From JADJWR01 sp963847675 (lineage in GTDB: Bacteria > Pseudomonadota > Gammaproteobacteria > Burkholderiales > Burkholderiaceae_F), in NCBI GenBank assembly GCA_963847675.1, contig CAWKAP010000011.1, positions 1-64,000 of the forward strand: a stretch of DNA of 64,000 nucleotides. The letters are read 5' to 3'. How positions within the stretch are numbered: the first letter of the stretch is position 1; the number at the start of each line of letters is the position of its first letter. The position numbers and the translations under genes are program-made. Positions 1 to 9,317 of this stretch are shown here, in pieces. The notes under the pieces were generated by a model. It worked only from the letters and a program-made list of their open reading frames with translations. It did not search any database and had not been told where the DNA came from.

Positions 1-1006
1 TATGAATATCAATCCGACCGACGCCTTCGCAGCCGCCATCAGGCTGACTGAACATACGAGAAGTGTCAGATCAGCCACGGTAAGGTCGCGCTTCACAAGC
101 AGAGTCAGCGACAGCAACAGCAAAACCAAAGACACGAGGTACGACTCGGAAATAAAGAACGAGTCCCAGACGGCCCACCCGCTGAGCGCGGCTGGCGCCA
201 GTGCCAGGAGGAGGCAGGCCGACAGCCAGACCTGTTTTGGCTCGAGGCGGCCATGGCGGTCCATTTGAAGGCAGCATGCGCTGACGGCAAAGATTAAGAG
301 TGGCGCAAACAGAGTCCACGTCGCCACGCCGTACGCCAGCACAACGGGAGCACCGGAAAGCAGGCTGACCGCAGCAAAGAGTGCGTGAGACAAGGCGTGG
401 TAAGGGGTTTCGACCAGACCAGTTGCAACCCCGTGGACACAACGCCGTAGTTCTTAATCATTGCGGCGATCGCTGCGTGAAAAAGTGTGTCCTGGTCGAC
501 ATTCCCGGCATGCAGCCGCTGGATCATGTCGAACGACGTATACGCTCGAGCCGTCCCCAGGATGGTCGCAGTGGCGATCACTGCCATGCCGAAGGCCGGA
601 ACCCACTCATCGCGCGCCTTGAAGAGTCGCCAGGACCGCATAACCGAAGCCGAGCACAAGAACGATGAGAACTGCAGGTGCTGTCCAAACCTGCGGGCCG
701 TAAACGGTCGACAGCAGGAGTCCGTAACAGACCATGAGGGCCCAGGCCGGGCTGCCCTAGCGCCCGGGTCAGCGTGCAGAGCAGTCCCAGGATCCCGAGC
801 GCCACGAGCACAACAGGCAGCGAAGCCGTCAAGACTTCCGGGCTTGCCAAAAGGGTGTTCCCGCCAGCGAAAACACCAATGGCAGTCAGTAACAGCGCCG
901 CAAGCAGCTGGTCGCCCGCCTTCCTTGAAAGTGCGATGCGTTCCACCATCTCTTCGCCAGGGAGCACGTCCCGGCGAGCGCTGGCTGCTGGTTGGACTGG
1001 ATTCAT
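1..1006 (-). CDS. Polytopic membrane protein, 3' end outside window, frame broken
   Basis: Translation from ATG at 1006 gives a short polar N-terminus, then a run of hydrophobic segments (for example LLAALLLTAIGVFAG). After at least three frame switches (near 725, 630 and 430) the hydrophobic pattern continues to the window edge with VSLVLLLLSLTLLVKRDL. The gene is cut off by the window, so total length is unknown. The pattern resembles polytopic glycosyltransferase-like or EpsG-like proteins of glycan clusters, but I see no diagnostic motif and do not assign a function. It follows pseI by about 107 bases on the same strand and could be the last gene of that operon. The frame switches match those in the pse genes and are probably sequence errors. 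Confidence 0.5.
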
Positions 1007-1112
1007 CCTTGCCCTGATCGAAGCCAGCGGAGCAACTGGAAAAGGTGCGGCCGCTGCGGCACCGTGCTTCGACTTTCGGCCTCGCGCAGCGTGATCGCTC
1101 GAGGGACGGGAG

Positions 1113-2171
1113 CTAGCGCGCCGCCTCGATGTCGTCCAAGTGAACGGGAGTCATCGCTGCGCGGTCGATCTTCATTCGCCCACCGACAATGGCGTCCAGA
1201 TACTTCGGCGCCGCGCCGAACCCCGGCCGGACGCTGCGCACCGCATCCGGCGTGATGACGTCACCCGCCTTCAGGTCCTTGACGAAGTACAGCGAGCGGC
1301 GGAACTTGACGTTGCCCTGCTCGCTCGACTTGCGTCCGTAGTCCACCTTGCCCAGTGCCTCCCACGCGGTGCGCGCGTCGTGGCACAGCGCTGCGAGTTC
1401 GGCGGCTCCAGCGAGAAGCTGTCGTCCGGCCCGCCGCCGCTGCGGTCGAGCGTGAAATGCTTCTCGATGATCGACGCGCCCAGCGCCACGCTGGCGATGG
1501 CGGTGGTGTTGTCCAGCGTGTGGTCGGACAGGCCGGTGACCAGGCCGAAGCGCTGCGATCATGTCGGGGATGGTGCGCAGGTTGTAGTCCTCGGCCGGGG
1601 CCGGGTAGCCGCTGACGCAGTGCAGGATGGCGAGTTCCCTGCAGCCGCCGGCGCGGGCGGCGTCGATCGCTTCCTGGATCTCCTCCGCGTCGGCCATGCC
1701 GGTGGAGATGATCATCGGCTTGCCGGTGGCGGCGACGTACCGGATCAGCGGCAGGTCGACCGCCTCGAACGAAGCAATCTTGTAGGCCGGGTGCACCGAG
1801 CTCTTCCAGCAGGTCGACGGCCGTGCTGTCGAACGGCGAACTGAAGATGGTGATGCCGAGCTTGCGCGCGTGGTCGAACAGCGGCTGCGTGCCACTCCCA
1901 GGGCATGTGCGCATCCTGATAGAGCTCGTAGAGCGCTGCGCCCGTCCCACAGCCCGCCGTGGATCTGGAAGTCTTCGCTGTCGCAGTCCAGGGTGATGGT
2001 GTCGGGCGGTAGGTCTGCAGCTTGACCGCGTCGGCGCCTGCCTTTTTCGCTTCCTCGATGAGCCGCAGTGCCGTTTCGAGCCGGCCGTTATGGTTGGCGG
2101 AAAGTTCGGCAATGATGTACGGCGGTTCGTCCGGCGCCGATTCGCCGGCCCGCGATGGCGACTTCTTTCAT
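1113..2171 (-). CDS. pseI: Pseudaminic acid synthase (NeuB family)
   Basis: Condenses phosphoenolpyruvate with 2,4-diacetamido-2,4,6-trideoxy-L-altrose to give pseudaminic acid in the cytoplasm. The N-terminal NeuB barrel is recognisable after frame repair (AELSANHNG, then AKKAGADAVKLQTY). The central part reads KIASFEAVDLPLIRYVAATGKPMIISTGMAD across short pieces, and the C-terminal SAF/antifreeze-like domain is intact (SLYFVKDLKAGDVITPDAVR). About 350 codons, the usual length. At least three indels break the frame (around 2100, 1810-1900 and 1400-1560). Start ATG at 2171 overlaps the repaired pseH stop as ATGA. It could be read as sialic or legionaminic acid synthase from the fold alone, but the pseB-C-F-G-H neighbours make pseudaminate the best call. 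Confidence 0.85.
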
Positions 2172-2703
2172 TTCGACCGATCCCGTTGACGTGGTCCGCT
2201 TCGCCGCAGCGTCGTGGCAAAGCAGACCGAAGCAGATCAGGTCATGGTACTTGCCGCCGATCCGTTTCTGCTCGCGCAGCACGCCTTCCTGCTGAAACCC
2301 GAGCCTCAGGTGAAAGCGGATCGAAGCCTCGTTGAAGTCCAGGGCCTGCCCGCAGACCTTGTGAAGGCCGAGGGTTTCGAAGGCGAATCCGAGCGCGGCG
2401 ACGCCGAGCTTGCTGCCTGAACCCTTGCGTGCTTCCGGGGCCGCGTAAAAGCCCCAGTCCGCAATGCCGCCGGGCGCCACGCCGCTGAACTGGACGAAAC
2501 CCAAAGGAGTCTTCTCCCTCCTCGACAATCAGGAGCCGTCGCGATGGCTCGCCCGACGCCAGTTCGAACCAGCGGCGGTGCTCTTCAAGCGAAATCTCGT
2601 GCTGCGTGAGCATGAACCGGCGGACATCCGGATGATTACGCCATGCAAGGACGATCTCGAGATCGTCCGCATTCATGGGCCGGACGCTGCAGTCCTCAGG
2701 CAT
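2168..2703 (-). CDS. pseH: UDP-4-amino-4,6-dideoxy-N-acetyl-beta-L-altrosamine N-acetyltransferase
   Basis: GNAT-fold enzyme that acetylates the 4-amino group, the third step of pseudaminate synthesis. N-terminal half: RPMNADDLEIVLAWRNHPDV and RRFMLTQHEISLEEH, typical of PseH. After a frame switch near 2460 it continues GFYAAPEARKGSGSKLGVAA (acetyl-CoA loop) and LHKVCGQALDFNEASIRFH. Start at ATG 2703 overlaps the pseG stop (ATGCCTGA); an in-frame ATG at 2712 is an alternative. One further indel near the 3' end places the stop as TGA at 2168-2170, overlapping the pseI ATG; without it the frame would run into pseI. Cytoplasmic. Confidence 0.82.
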
Positions 2704-3828
2704 TTTCCGCAAGCAAGGTGCTCACGACACGGCTGGTGCCGGTCCCGTCGGTCACCGAGGCAGCCGCTTCCTGCATGGCCCGGAGTCTCGTCGGCTGAGC
2801 CAGCAACGCCAGTTTCGCGCGAAGTTGGATGGCCAGGTCCCCCTCGATATCGACGACGACCACGGCCCCCGTCGCTTCGAGAGCCCGGGCACCGGCGCGC
2901 TGATTGTCGGCGAGGACCATCGTTATCGTCGGCAATCCCAGGCAGCAGCGCTCCAGTGAAGTGACGCCCGCCGCGCCGATCGCCAGGTCGCTTTCGGCCA
3001 TGAGCCGCGCCATGTCCTGCACGCCGACCAGAACCTCGGTCACCCACGGCATCCCGGCGGCCGACTCGCGCACCTGGGGCAACCACGGTGCCATGGGTCC
3101 CATCACCACGCTGATCCGGCAATCGTGCAGGCAGCGGGCACTCGCGTCAGGGCGTTCAGCACCTTGCTCGGTCGCGTTGTCCCTGTCGATGCCACCCATG
3201 GTGATCAGCAGGCGCTGCAAGCGCGGGGCTTGGCGCCGGGCCAGGCTGTACTGCGCGGAATGCGGCGAACTCGGGGCGCAGCAAGGCGAAGCGCGGCCCT
3301 GCCAGTACCCGGCAGGTGGCCGGAACGAGGTCTGCGTAATGATGGGCAGTACGGCCGCAGGTTCTGGTCCAGCAGCCGATCGCAGTCGTGCCGCCGGTCG
3401 GCGAGATCGTCGATGACCATCAGGCGGCGGCACGCGGGTCTCAATCGCTCGCTCCCAGCGGACATCGAGCGCGTAGTGATCGACGATCAGCCAGTCGACC
3501 GGATTGCCGCCAAGCGCATCGCAAGGGTCTGCCGCGCATCCGTTCGCCCAATCGGTGCCCAGCCAGGCGGCATGAGGCCGGAACGTTCGCCGTTCCGTCC
3601 GCGTCTCGCGCCGGTACGCGCCATCGCAGCTGCCGGCAGGGCATGCGCCTCGAAACCGCGCTCGCGGATCAGTCTCGAGCAGATTGCCGGCGTGCTCGCG
3701 GCAGACGAACCGGCACTGCGCGCCCCGCTCGCGCAAGGGCATCGGCCAGCGTCAGGCAGCGCATGACGTGGCCGGTGCCGATTTCGAGCGAGGCGTCGGC
3801 TGCGGAAGACGAACGTCGGGTGCTTCAC
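2696..3828 (-). CDS. pseG: UDP-2,4-diacetamido-2,4,6-trideoxy-beta-L-altropyranose hydrolase
   Basis: Removes UDP from the bis-acetamido sugar nucleotide, giving the free sugar for PseI. Repaired N-terminus has the family pattern FRADASLEIGTGHVMRCLTL. The C-terminal half is clean and typical of the GT-B-like PseG fold: MGGIDRDNATE, SDLAIGAAGVTSLERCCLGL and PTITMVLADNQ. The start is a GTG at 3828, giving a GTGA overlap with the repaired pseF stop; the stop at 2696 overlaps the pseH start. At least four frame switches between about 3300 and 3800. Cytoplasmic; operon partner of pseF and pseH. Confidence 0.82.
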
Positions 3829-4526
3829 GACGCCCCGCCCCGACTGCAGCGCCTTGAACATCCACTCGGCCCGTTCCCAGTCTTCCGGCGTGTCGATGTC
3901 CTGCACCCGGTAACGGGGCAGGATCACCGGCGCAGCGTCGCCGAAAAGATCGGCTTGCCGGCCAGCCAGGCCTCGGCCGCGCCCCCAGTAGAACTGTCCG
4001 GCGTCGTGGTAGGCCTCCTCCAGATCCTGCGAGCGGGTGTTGAAGTGTTCGGGACTGAACATCTCGACCCGTCCTGCGGCCGTGATCCGAATGGCTCGCT
4101 GGATCGGAAAGGCGTAGCTGGTGACCGAGAAGGCGTAGTCGCAGCCGGTCTGCATGGAGCACGTCCAGGCCACGCGCAGATCCTCGGCGCGGACGAATGG
4201 GGCCGTCGCGTAGATGCAGCAGACTTCGGCGGGGTCTTCGCCGTGCTGCCGGTACCATTCGATGGCGTGGGCGATGACCGGGATGGTTCCGGTGTGGTCG
4301 TCCGCCAGTTCGGCCGGACGCATGAATGGCACCTCGGCACCGCCATGCACGGGCGACCTCCGCGATCTCGGCGTCGTCGGTGGAGACGATGATCCGGTCG
4401 AAGCAGCCACTCTCCAGCGCCGCCTCGATCGACCAGGCGATCATCGGCTTGCCGCAGAACGGCTTGATGTTCTTGCGCGGGATGCGCTTGCTGCCGCCGC
4501 GGGCGGGGATGACGGCGAGTCTTCAT
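3825..4526 (-). CDS. pseF: Pseudaminic acid cytidylyltransferase
   Basis: Activates pseudaminic acid with CTP to CMP-pseudaminate, the donor for surface glycosyltransferases. The N-terminal nucleotide-binding motif is split by indels but reads AVIPARGGSKRIPRKNIKPF when repaired. Then come GKPMIAWSIEAALESGCFD and IIVSTDDAEIAEVA, and the second half TAPFVRAEDLRVA, DYAFSVTSYAFPIQRAIRI and GDAAPVILPRYRVQDIDTPE is continuous. About 233 codons, the family length. ATG at 4526 overlaps the repaired pseC stop (ATGA), and the repaired stop overlaps pseG. The order is B-C-F-G-H-I. Confidence 0.85.
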
Positions 4527-5692
4527 GCCTGCAGCGCCTCGCGAAGCGCCGCGACGACCTGATCCTGCTGCGTCTTCGCTCATCGTCGGGTACATCGGCA
4601 GGCTGATCGCCTCGGCGTAGTAGCGCTCGGCCTCGGGGAAATCGCCGGCCTTGAAGCCCATGCGCTGATAGTAGGGCTGGGTGTGCACCGGGATGTAGTG
4701 CACGTTCACGCCGATGCCCGCGCTCGCGCAGCGCCTCGAAGACCTCGCGGTGGCTCTCGCGGTCTGTCCGGCTGCAGGCGGATGACGTACAGGTGCAGGC
4801 CGAGTAGCCGTCCGGATGCTGCCAGGGGGTAGTCACCGGCAGATCGGCCAGCAGCTCGTCGTAGCGCGCGGCCAGCGCGTGGCGGCGGGCGACGTACTCG
4901 TCCAGCCGCGCCATCTGGCTGACGCCGAGCGCCGCCTGCAGGTCGGTCATGCGGTAGTTGAAGCCGAGCTCGATCTGCTGGTAGTACCAGGGGCCGTCGG
5001 CTTCGCGGGTCATCTGCGCCGGGTCGCGGGTGATGCCGTGGCTGCGCAGCAGCGCCATGCGCTCGGCCAGCTCGGCGTCGTTGGTGAGCGCCATGCCGCC
5101 CTCGCCGGTGGTGATGATCTTGACCGGGTGGAAGCTGAAGACGGTGATGTCGCTGTAGCGGCCGTTGCCGATCGGCTCGGCCTGCGATACTGTGCCGCCG
5201 ATGGCGTGCGAGGCGTCTTCGATGATGCGGAAGCCGTAGCGCTCGGCCAGCGCATGGATGGCCTGCATGTCGCAGGGCTGGCCGCCGAAGTGCACCGGCA
5301 CGACGATCTTCGGCAGCCGCCCCTCGCGTTCGGCCTCGCTCCAGCTTGCGCTCCAGCGCCGTCGGACACAGGTTGTAGGTGCGCGGGTCGATGTCGACGA
5401 AATCGACCTCCGCACCGCAGTACAGCGCCGCAGTTGGCCGAGGCGACGAAGGTGATCGGGCTGACGTCCACAGCCAGTCGCCCGGCCCGAGCCCGAGCGC
5501 CAGGCAGGCGAGGTGCAGCGCGGCGGTGCGCGTTGGCCACGGCCACCGCGTGCCGGCACCGCAGTACTCGGCGCAACGCCGCTCGAAGCGCGGCGACCAC
5601 CGGCCCCTGGGTGAGGAAGTCGGAGCGCAGCACCGTCGACGACCGCGTGCGATGTCGGCCTCGCTGATGTCCTGGCGGCCGTAGGGAATCAT
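4523..5692 (-). CDS. pseC: UDP-4-keto-6-deoxy-N-acetyl-L-altrosamine 4-aminotransferase
   Basis: PLP-dependent DegT/DnrJ/EryC1 aminotransferase, second pathway step, using glutamate to aminate the PseB product. Starts MIPYGRQDISEADI at ATG 5692, then LRSDFLTQGPVVAAL after a frame switch near 5640. The middle is intact: FRIIEDASHAIGGT, then the PLP lysine segment FSFHPVKIITTGEGGMALTN and GFNYRMTDLQAALGVSQ. The C-terminus is frame-broken near 4800-4700 and 4570; the repaired end QDQVVAALREALQA stops in an ATGA overlap with pseF. About 390 codons, as in known PseC. The stop of pseB also overlaps this start. Confidence 0.87.
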
Positions 5693-6722
5693 GGGTCATC
5701 GTCAGATGCAGACTCCGGATCGACGTGCTCGCGGATGAGCTCCCGCAGCTGCTCGACGCGTCAGCAAGTCGGGGTTGGTGCCGCTGTTGTAGGCGAAGCC
5801 GGGCTCGACGGGGTGCGCAGCCGTTGCGCTCGCAGTAGTGCTCGCGGCGTGTATTCTGCGGCCATCGGCAGGATGGCGAAGTAGCGGCCCAGGTCCACGG
5901 TGTTGAAGCTGTCGCTGGCGGTGATCATCTCCTCGTGGAGCTTCTCGCCCGGGCGGATGCCGACGACCGGGTGCTCGCAGTCGGGGCCGATGGCCTCGGC
6001 CACGTCGGTGATGCGGTAGCTCGGGATCTTCGGCACGAAGATCTCCCCGCCCATGGGCGTTCTCCAGCGCCCAGAGCACCATGTCGACGCCTTCCTGCAG
6101 GGTGATGTTGAAGCGGGTCATGCGCCGGATCGGTGATCGGCAGGACGCCGGTCTTGCGCCGTTCGAGGAAGAACGGGATGACCGAGCCGCGGCTGCCCAT
6201 GACGTTGCCGTAGCGCACCACGGAGAAGCGGATGTCGCGGCTGGCCGCGTGATGTTGTTGGCGGCGATGAACAGCTTGTCGGAGCAGAGCTTGGTGGCGC
6301 CGTAGAGGTTGATCGGGGCGGCGGCCTTGTCGGTGGAGAGCGCGACCACCCGCTTGACGCCCGTATCGAGGCACGCCTCGATCACGTTCTGGGCGCCGAG
6401 GATGTTGGTCTTGATGCACTCGAAGGGGTTGTACTCGGCGGCCGGCACCTGCTTCAGCGCCGCGGCGTGGATCACGATGTCGATGCCCTCCAGCGCGCGG
6501 CGCAGCCGGTCGCGTCATCGCGCACGTCACCGATGAAGTAGCGCAGGCGCCGGATACTCGCACGGGTCGAAACGTCTGCGCCATCTCGTACTGCTTCAGC
6601 TCGTCGCGCGAGAAGATCACGAGGCGCTTGATGTCCGGATAGCGCTCGAGCACGGTCTTCACGAAGGCCTTGCCGAAGGAGCCGGTGCCGCCGGTGATGA
6701 GCACGGACTTGTTGTTCAACAT
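5689..6722 (-). CDS. pseB: UDP-N-acetylglucosamine 4,6-dehydratase (inverting)
   Basis: First committed step of pseudaminate synthesis: converts UDP-GlcNAc to UDP-2-acetamido-2,6-dideoxy-4-keto-L-arabino-hexose. SDR fold with the NAD motif ITGGTGSFGKAFV near the N-terminus, then RLVIFSRDELKQYEMAQ and, in another frame, AAALKQVPAAEYNPFECIKT and INLYGATKLCSDKLF (the YxxxK-like catalytic region). Late segments include GEIFVPKIPSYRITDVAEAI and GIRPGEKLHEEMI. At least five frame switches. ATG at 6722 is preceded by GAGGGAAATCAAGAG, a plausible ribosome site, and lies 27 bases after wzt, so the ABC exporter genes and pseB-I are probably cotranscribed. Confidence 0.87.
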
Positions 6723-6748
6723 CTCTTGATTTCCCTCGACGATTTCGG

Positions 6749-8009
6749 TCAGGCGGTATCGCCTGTCTGTGCCGCGAACTCGCGCTCGCCGTTGTTGGTA
6801 ATCAGCCGCAGTCCGGATGGGTCCGGCAGGTACGGAATGCCCTGGATCGGGGGCAGCTCGCTTTCGACGTCGAAGCTGCCCGCATGCATTGCATACACGA
6901 GCGCGTCGATTCCGCCAGCGCCGATCCACAGATTCCACGAATAGCGGCCTCGATGCAGCAGCAGCGGATCGATCTTGAAGTGCAGGGTCGACTGGCCTTC
7001 CGGCAGGTCGATCGAGTCCTTGATGAACTTGCTGTTCCAGTTCATGACCGACTGGCGGCTTCTCGTTGACGCCCGTGAAAGAAATCAGCAGCACCGTGGA
7101 GCGGTCCTCCGAGCACTTCAGATCGATGATCACCTCCAGGCTACCACGATAAGGAACGCGTGGGTTGGGGGATGGTGACTTCGGCAGCGGTTATCGGCGC
7201 GGTAGACGGCAAAATCCTTGCCGTCCATTGAACTTTCGTCCGGCTCCTGTTCGTTCACCTCGTTGTAGGCATTGATTCCTTCTGCGGCGTTGCGAAGAAC
7301 GGTGAACGTCCCCTGGTGCATCAGGCCGACGCTGTCGACGACCGCGGCGATCTGCTCCATGCTGTGCGATACGAGGATCACGGCGCAGTTCGAGATGATG
7401 TTGCTGATGCGGTGGTAGCACTTGTGCCGGAACGAGGCGTCGCCCACGGCCAGCACTTCGTCGAGCAGCAGGACATCGGGCTGCAAGGGCAGTGGCGATC
7501 GCGAACCCCAGCCGGACCGTCATCCCGGAGCTGTAGGTCTGCACCGGCATGTCGATCGACTCGCGGATCTCGGCGAAGTCGATGATCTCGTCGATCTTGC
7601 TGTCGAGTTCCCGCTTGGTCAGGCCGAGGACCGAGCCATTGACGTAGATGTTCTCGCGCCCGGTGAGGATCGGGTTGAACCCCGCGCCGAGGGCGATCAG
7701 GGCGCCGACGCGCCCGCGCATCGTGATCCTGCCGCTCGTCCGGCTTGATCAGGCCGTTGAGCATCTTCAGCAGCGTGGTCTTGCCGGCGCCGTTGCGGCC
7801 GATCAGGCCCAGGCACTCTCCCTCGCGAAGTTCGAAGCTGACGTTCCTTCACCGCCCAGAACTCGTCCGGCCGAAGCTGTCCATTGCCGCCGTGCCTGCG
7901 CCCGGTCACCTCTCGGCCCATGTCCTGCAGGCCGTACCAGAGCGACTTGCGGAGGCTGCGGCAGAACTTCTTCGATAACGCCTTCGACCTTGACCAGCGT
8001 TTCGCTCAC
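6749..8009 (-). CDS. wzt: ABC exporter ATP-binding protein with C-terminal glycan-recognition domain
   Basis: Energises export of a lipid-linked polysaccharide with the Wzm-type permease encoded just upstream. After repair: Walker A region GLIGRNGAGKTTLLKMLNGL, the polysaccharide-export signature GALIALGAGFNPILTGRENI, ABC signature YSSGMTVRLGFAIA, Walker B VLLLDEVLAVGDASF and switch VILVSHSMEQI. The C-terminal third (FIKDSIDLPEGQSTLHFKID through RYSWNLWIGAGGID) is a beta-sandwich of the Wzt-C type that in E. coli O8/O9a binds the capped chain end. GTG start at 8009. Frames break at about five places (near 7930, 7850, 7730, 7490 and 7060-7190). The pseB start follows by 27 bases. Confidence 0.83.
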
Positions 8010-8011
8010 TT

Positions 8012-8882
8012 TCAGTTTCCCAGCGCTCGATCACGATCGGCATCGACAGGCCGGTACACCACCCAGACCACCAGCAACAAGGCGACGGATGTCAGGTTCA
8101 CGACGAGGAAATAGCCGAGCATGGTCGGTCCGTCCTGGCCGGAGCCAGTCGCGCGTCGTCAGGATGACGGGGTCAACGGGTTGAGTTCGAACAGTGTCGC
8201 CGCCCACCCTCCTTGGGCATCGGGAAAGACGACGGGCGTCAGATACATTGCAAACTGCATCAGCAGCGGAATGGCGCGCCCGATGTCGGTGTAGAGCATG
8301 CCGACCGGCGTTATCAGCAGGCCGACCGCGGTACCGATCAACAGCAGTGACAGGATGCCCACCGGGAAGAGCAGCAGGCCCACCCGGGATTGATGCCCGC
8401 GAGGATCAACGCACAAGCAGCAGGCCGATCTTGATGCTGCCGTTGAAGATGGTCTGGTAGATGCCCGAAACCACGATGGCTTCGCGCGGAAAATTGAGCT
8501 TGCCGAGGGCGGCGCGATTTGCGCCGGTTTGCTGCAAGGGCGCGTTGACGGCATCGACCAGGATCGCCCAAAGCATGGTGCCGCTGAACACGTAGATCGG
8601 GTACGGCAACGTCGTTTCGCCGACGGCAATGATGCCCGCTCTGCTCAGGAAGACCCACGTGACCGTATGGGCGAGCGGCATGATGAACGCCCAGAGCATG
8701 CCGAGAAAAGCCTGGCGGTACTGGGCCTTGACGTCCCGAATGGCAAGCCGCCATGCCAGTTCGCGACTCCGCGCCAGGTCGCGAAACATATCGAGAAGCA
8801 TCTGTCCGGGATTCGAAAGCGATGAATCCGGCGTGTAGACCGTCAAGGAAGTCGCTCGCTCTTGGTTCTCGGGGTTCGCCAT
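8012..8882 (-). CDS. wzm: ABC polysaccharide exporter permease (Wzm/KpsM type)
   Basis: Inner-membrane permease, about 290 residues with six predicted membrane spans, partner of the adjacent Wzt. Recognisable features: the amphipathic N-terminal stretch LARSRELAWRLAIRDVKAQY, then FLGMLWAFIMPLAHTVTWVF, SGTMLWAILVDAVNAPLQQ and, after a frame switch near 8410, SLLLIGTAVGLLITPVGMLY and QFAMYLTPVVFP. The end, GYFLVVNLTSVALLLVVWVVY, appears in a third frame and stops at 8012, three bases before the wzt GTG. Start chosen at ATG 8882; an upstream in-frame extension to 8978 has no family-like sequence. Confidence 0.82.
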
Positions 8883-9317
8883 CAGGGTCGCTCTGTTCCA
8901 CCAACCAACTCGACTGCGCGAAATTCGCGCGGACCTTGCGTCAACCGCTGTGTGAAATCCCTTGTCACGGTGACCCAACCGCTTGTGCCGCTCACGTGGA
9001 TCAAGCGTGCGGAACCACGTACGTCACTTCTGGCGCAGGCCGCATTTACGGCCGAGGGTGAGCAAGCGCAATCTCGAGGACAGGCAATTCTAGTTTCCGC
9101 TTGGCGCGCCCCTCGTCCGGCCATCGGGCGCCGGCACCCGGCGACGCTGAGTCGCCACGGGCCGAACAGACCTCTTTCCCTCCTGAAGCCGTTCCCGCAT
9201 GCACCACGAACCGAAAGTCTGCAAGAGTTCGCCGGTGTCTCGCCTGGAGGCGCATGTTGCCGACCGTTCGGTCCTTGCCGCTACCGTGGCGCTGCTCGGC
9301 GCGCGCTTCCGGAAAAT
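8883..9317. other. Intergenic region upstream of wzm, no gene seen
   Basis: About 435 bases between the stop of the downstream-lying GT-C gene (9318) and the wzm start. Open frames here on both strands have no family-like sequence and unnatural composition. It presumably carries the promoter for wzm-wzt-pse, but I cannot point to convincing -35/-10 boxes. Confidence 0.4.

Noticed and set aside
1113..6722. The pse genes as true pseudogenes
   Set aside because: All active-site segments are preserved in one frame or another and the repaired gene junctions overlap precisely, which favours sequence error over decay.
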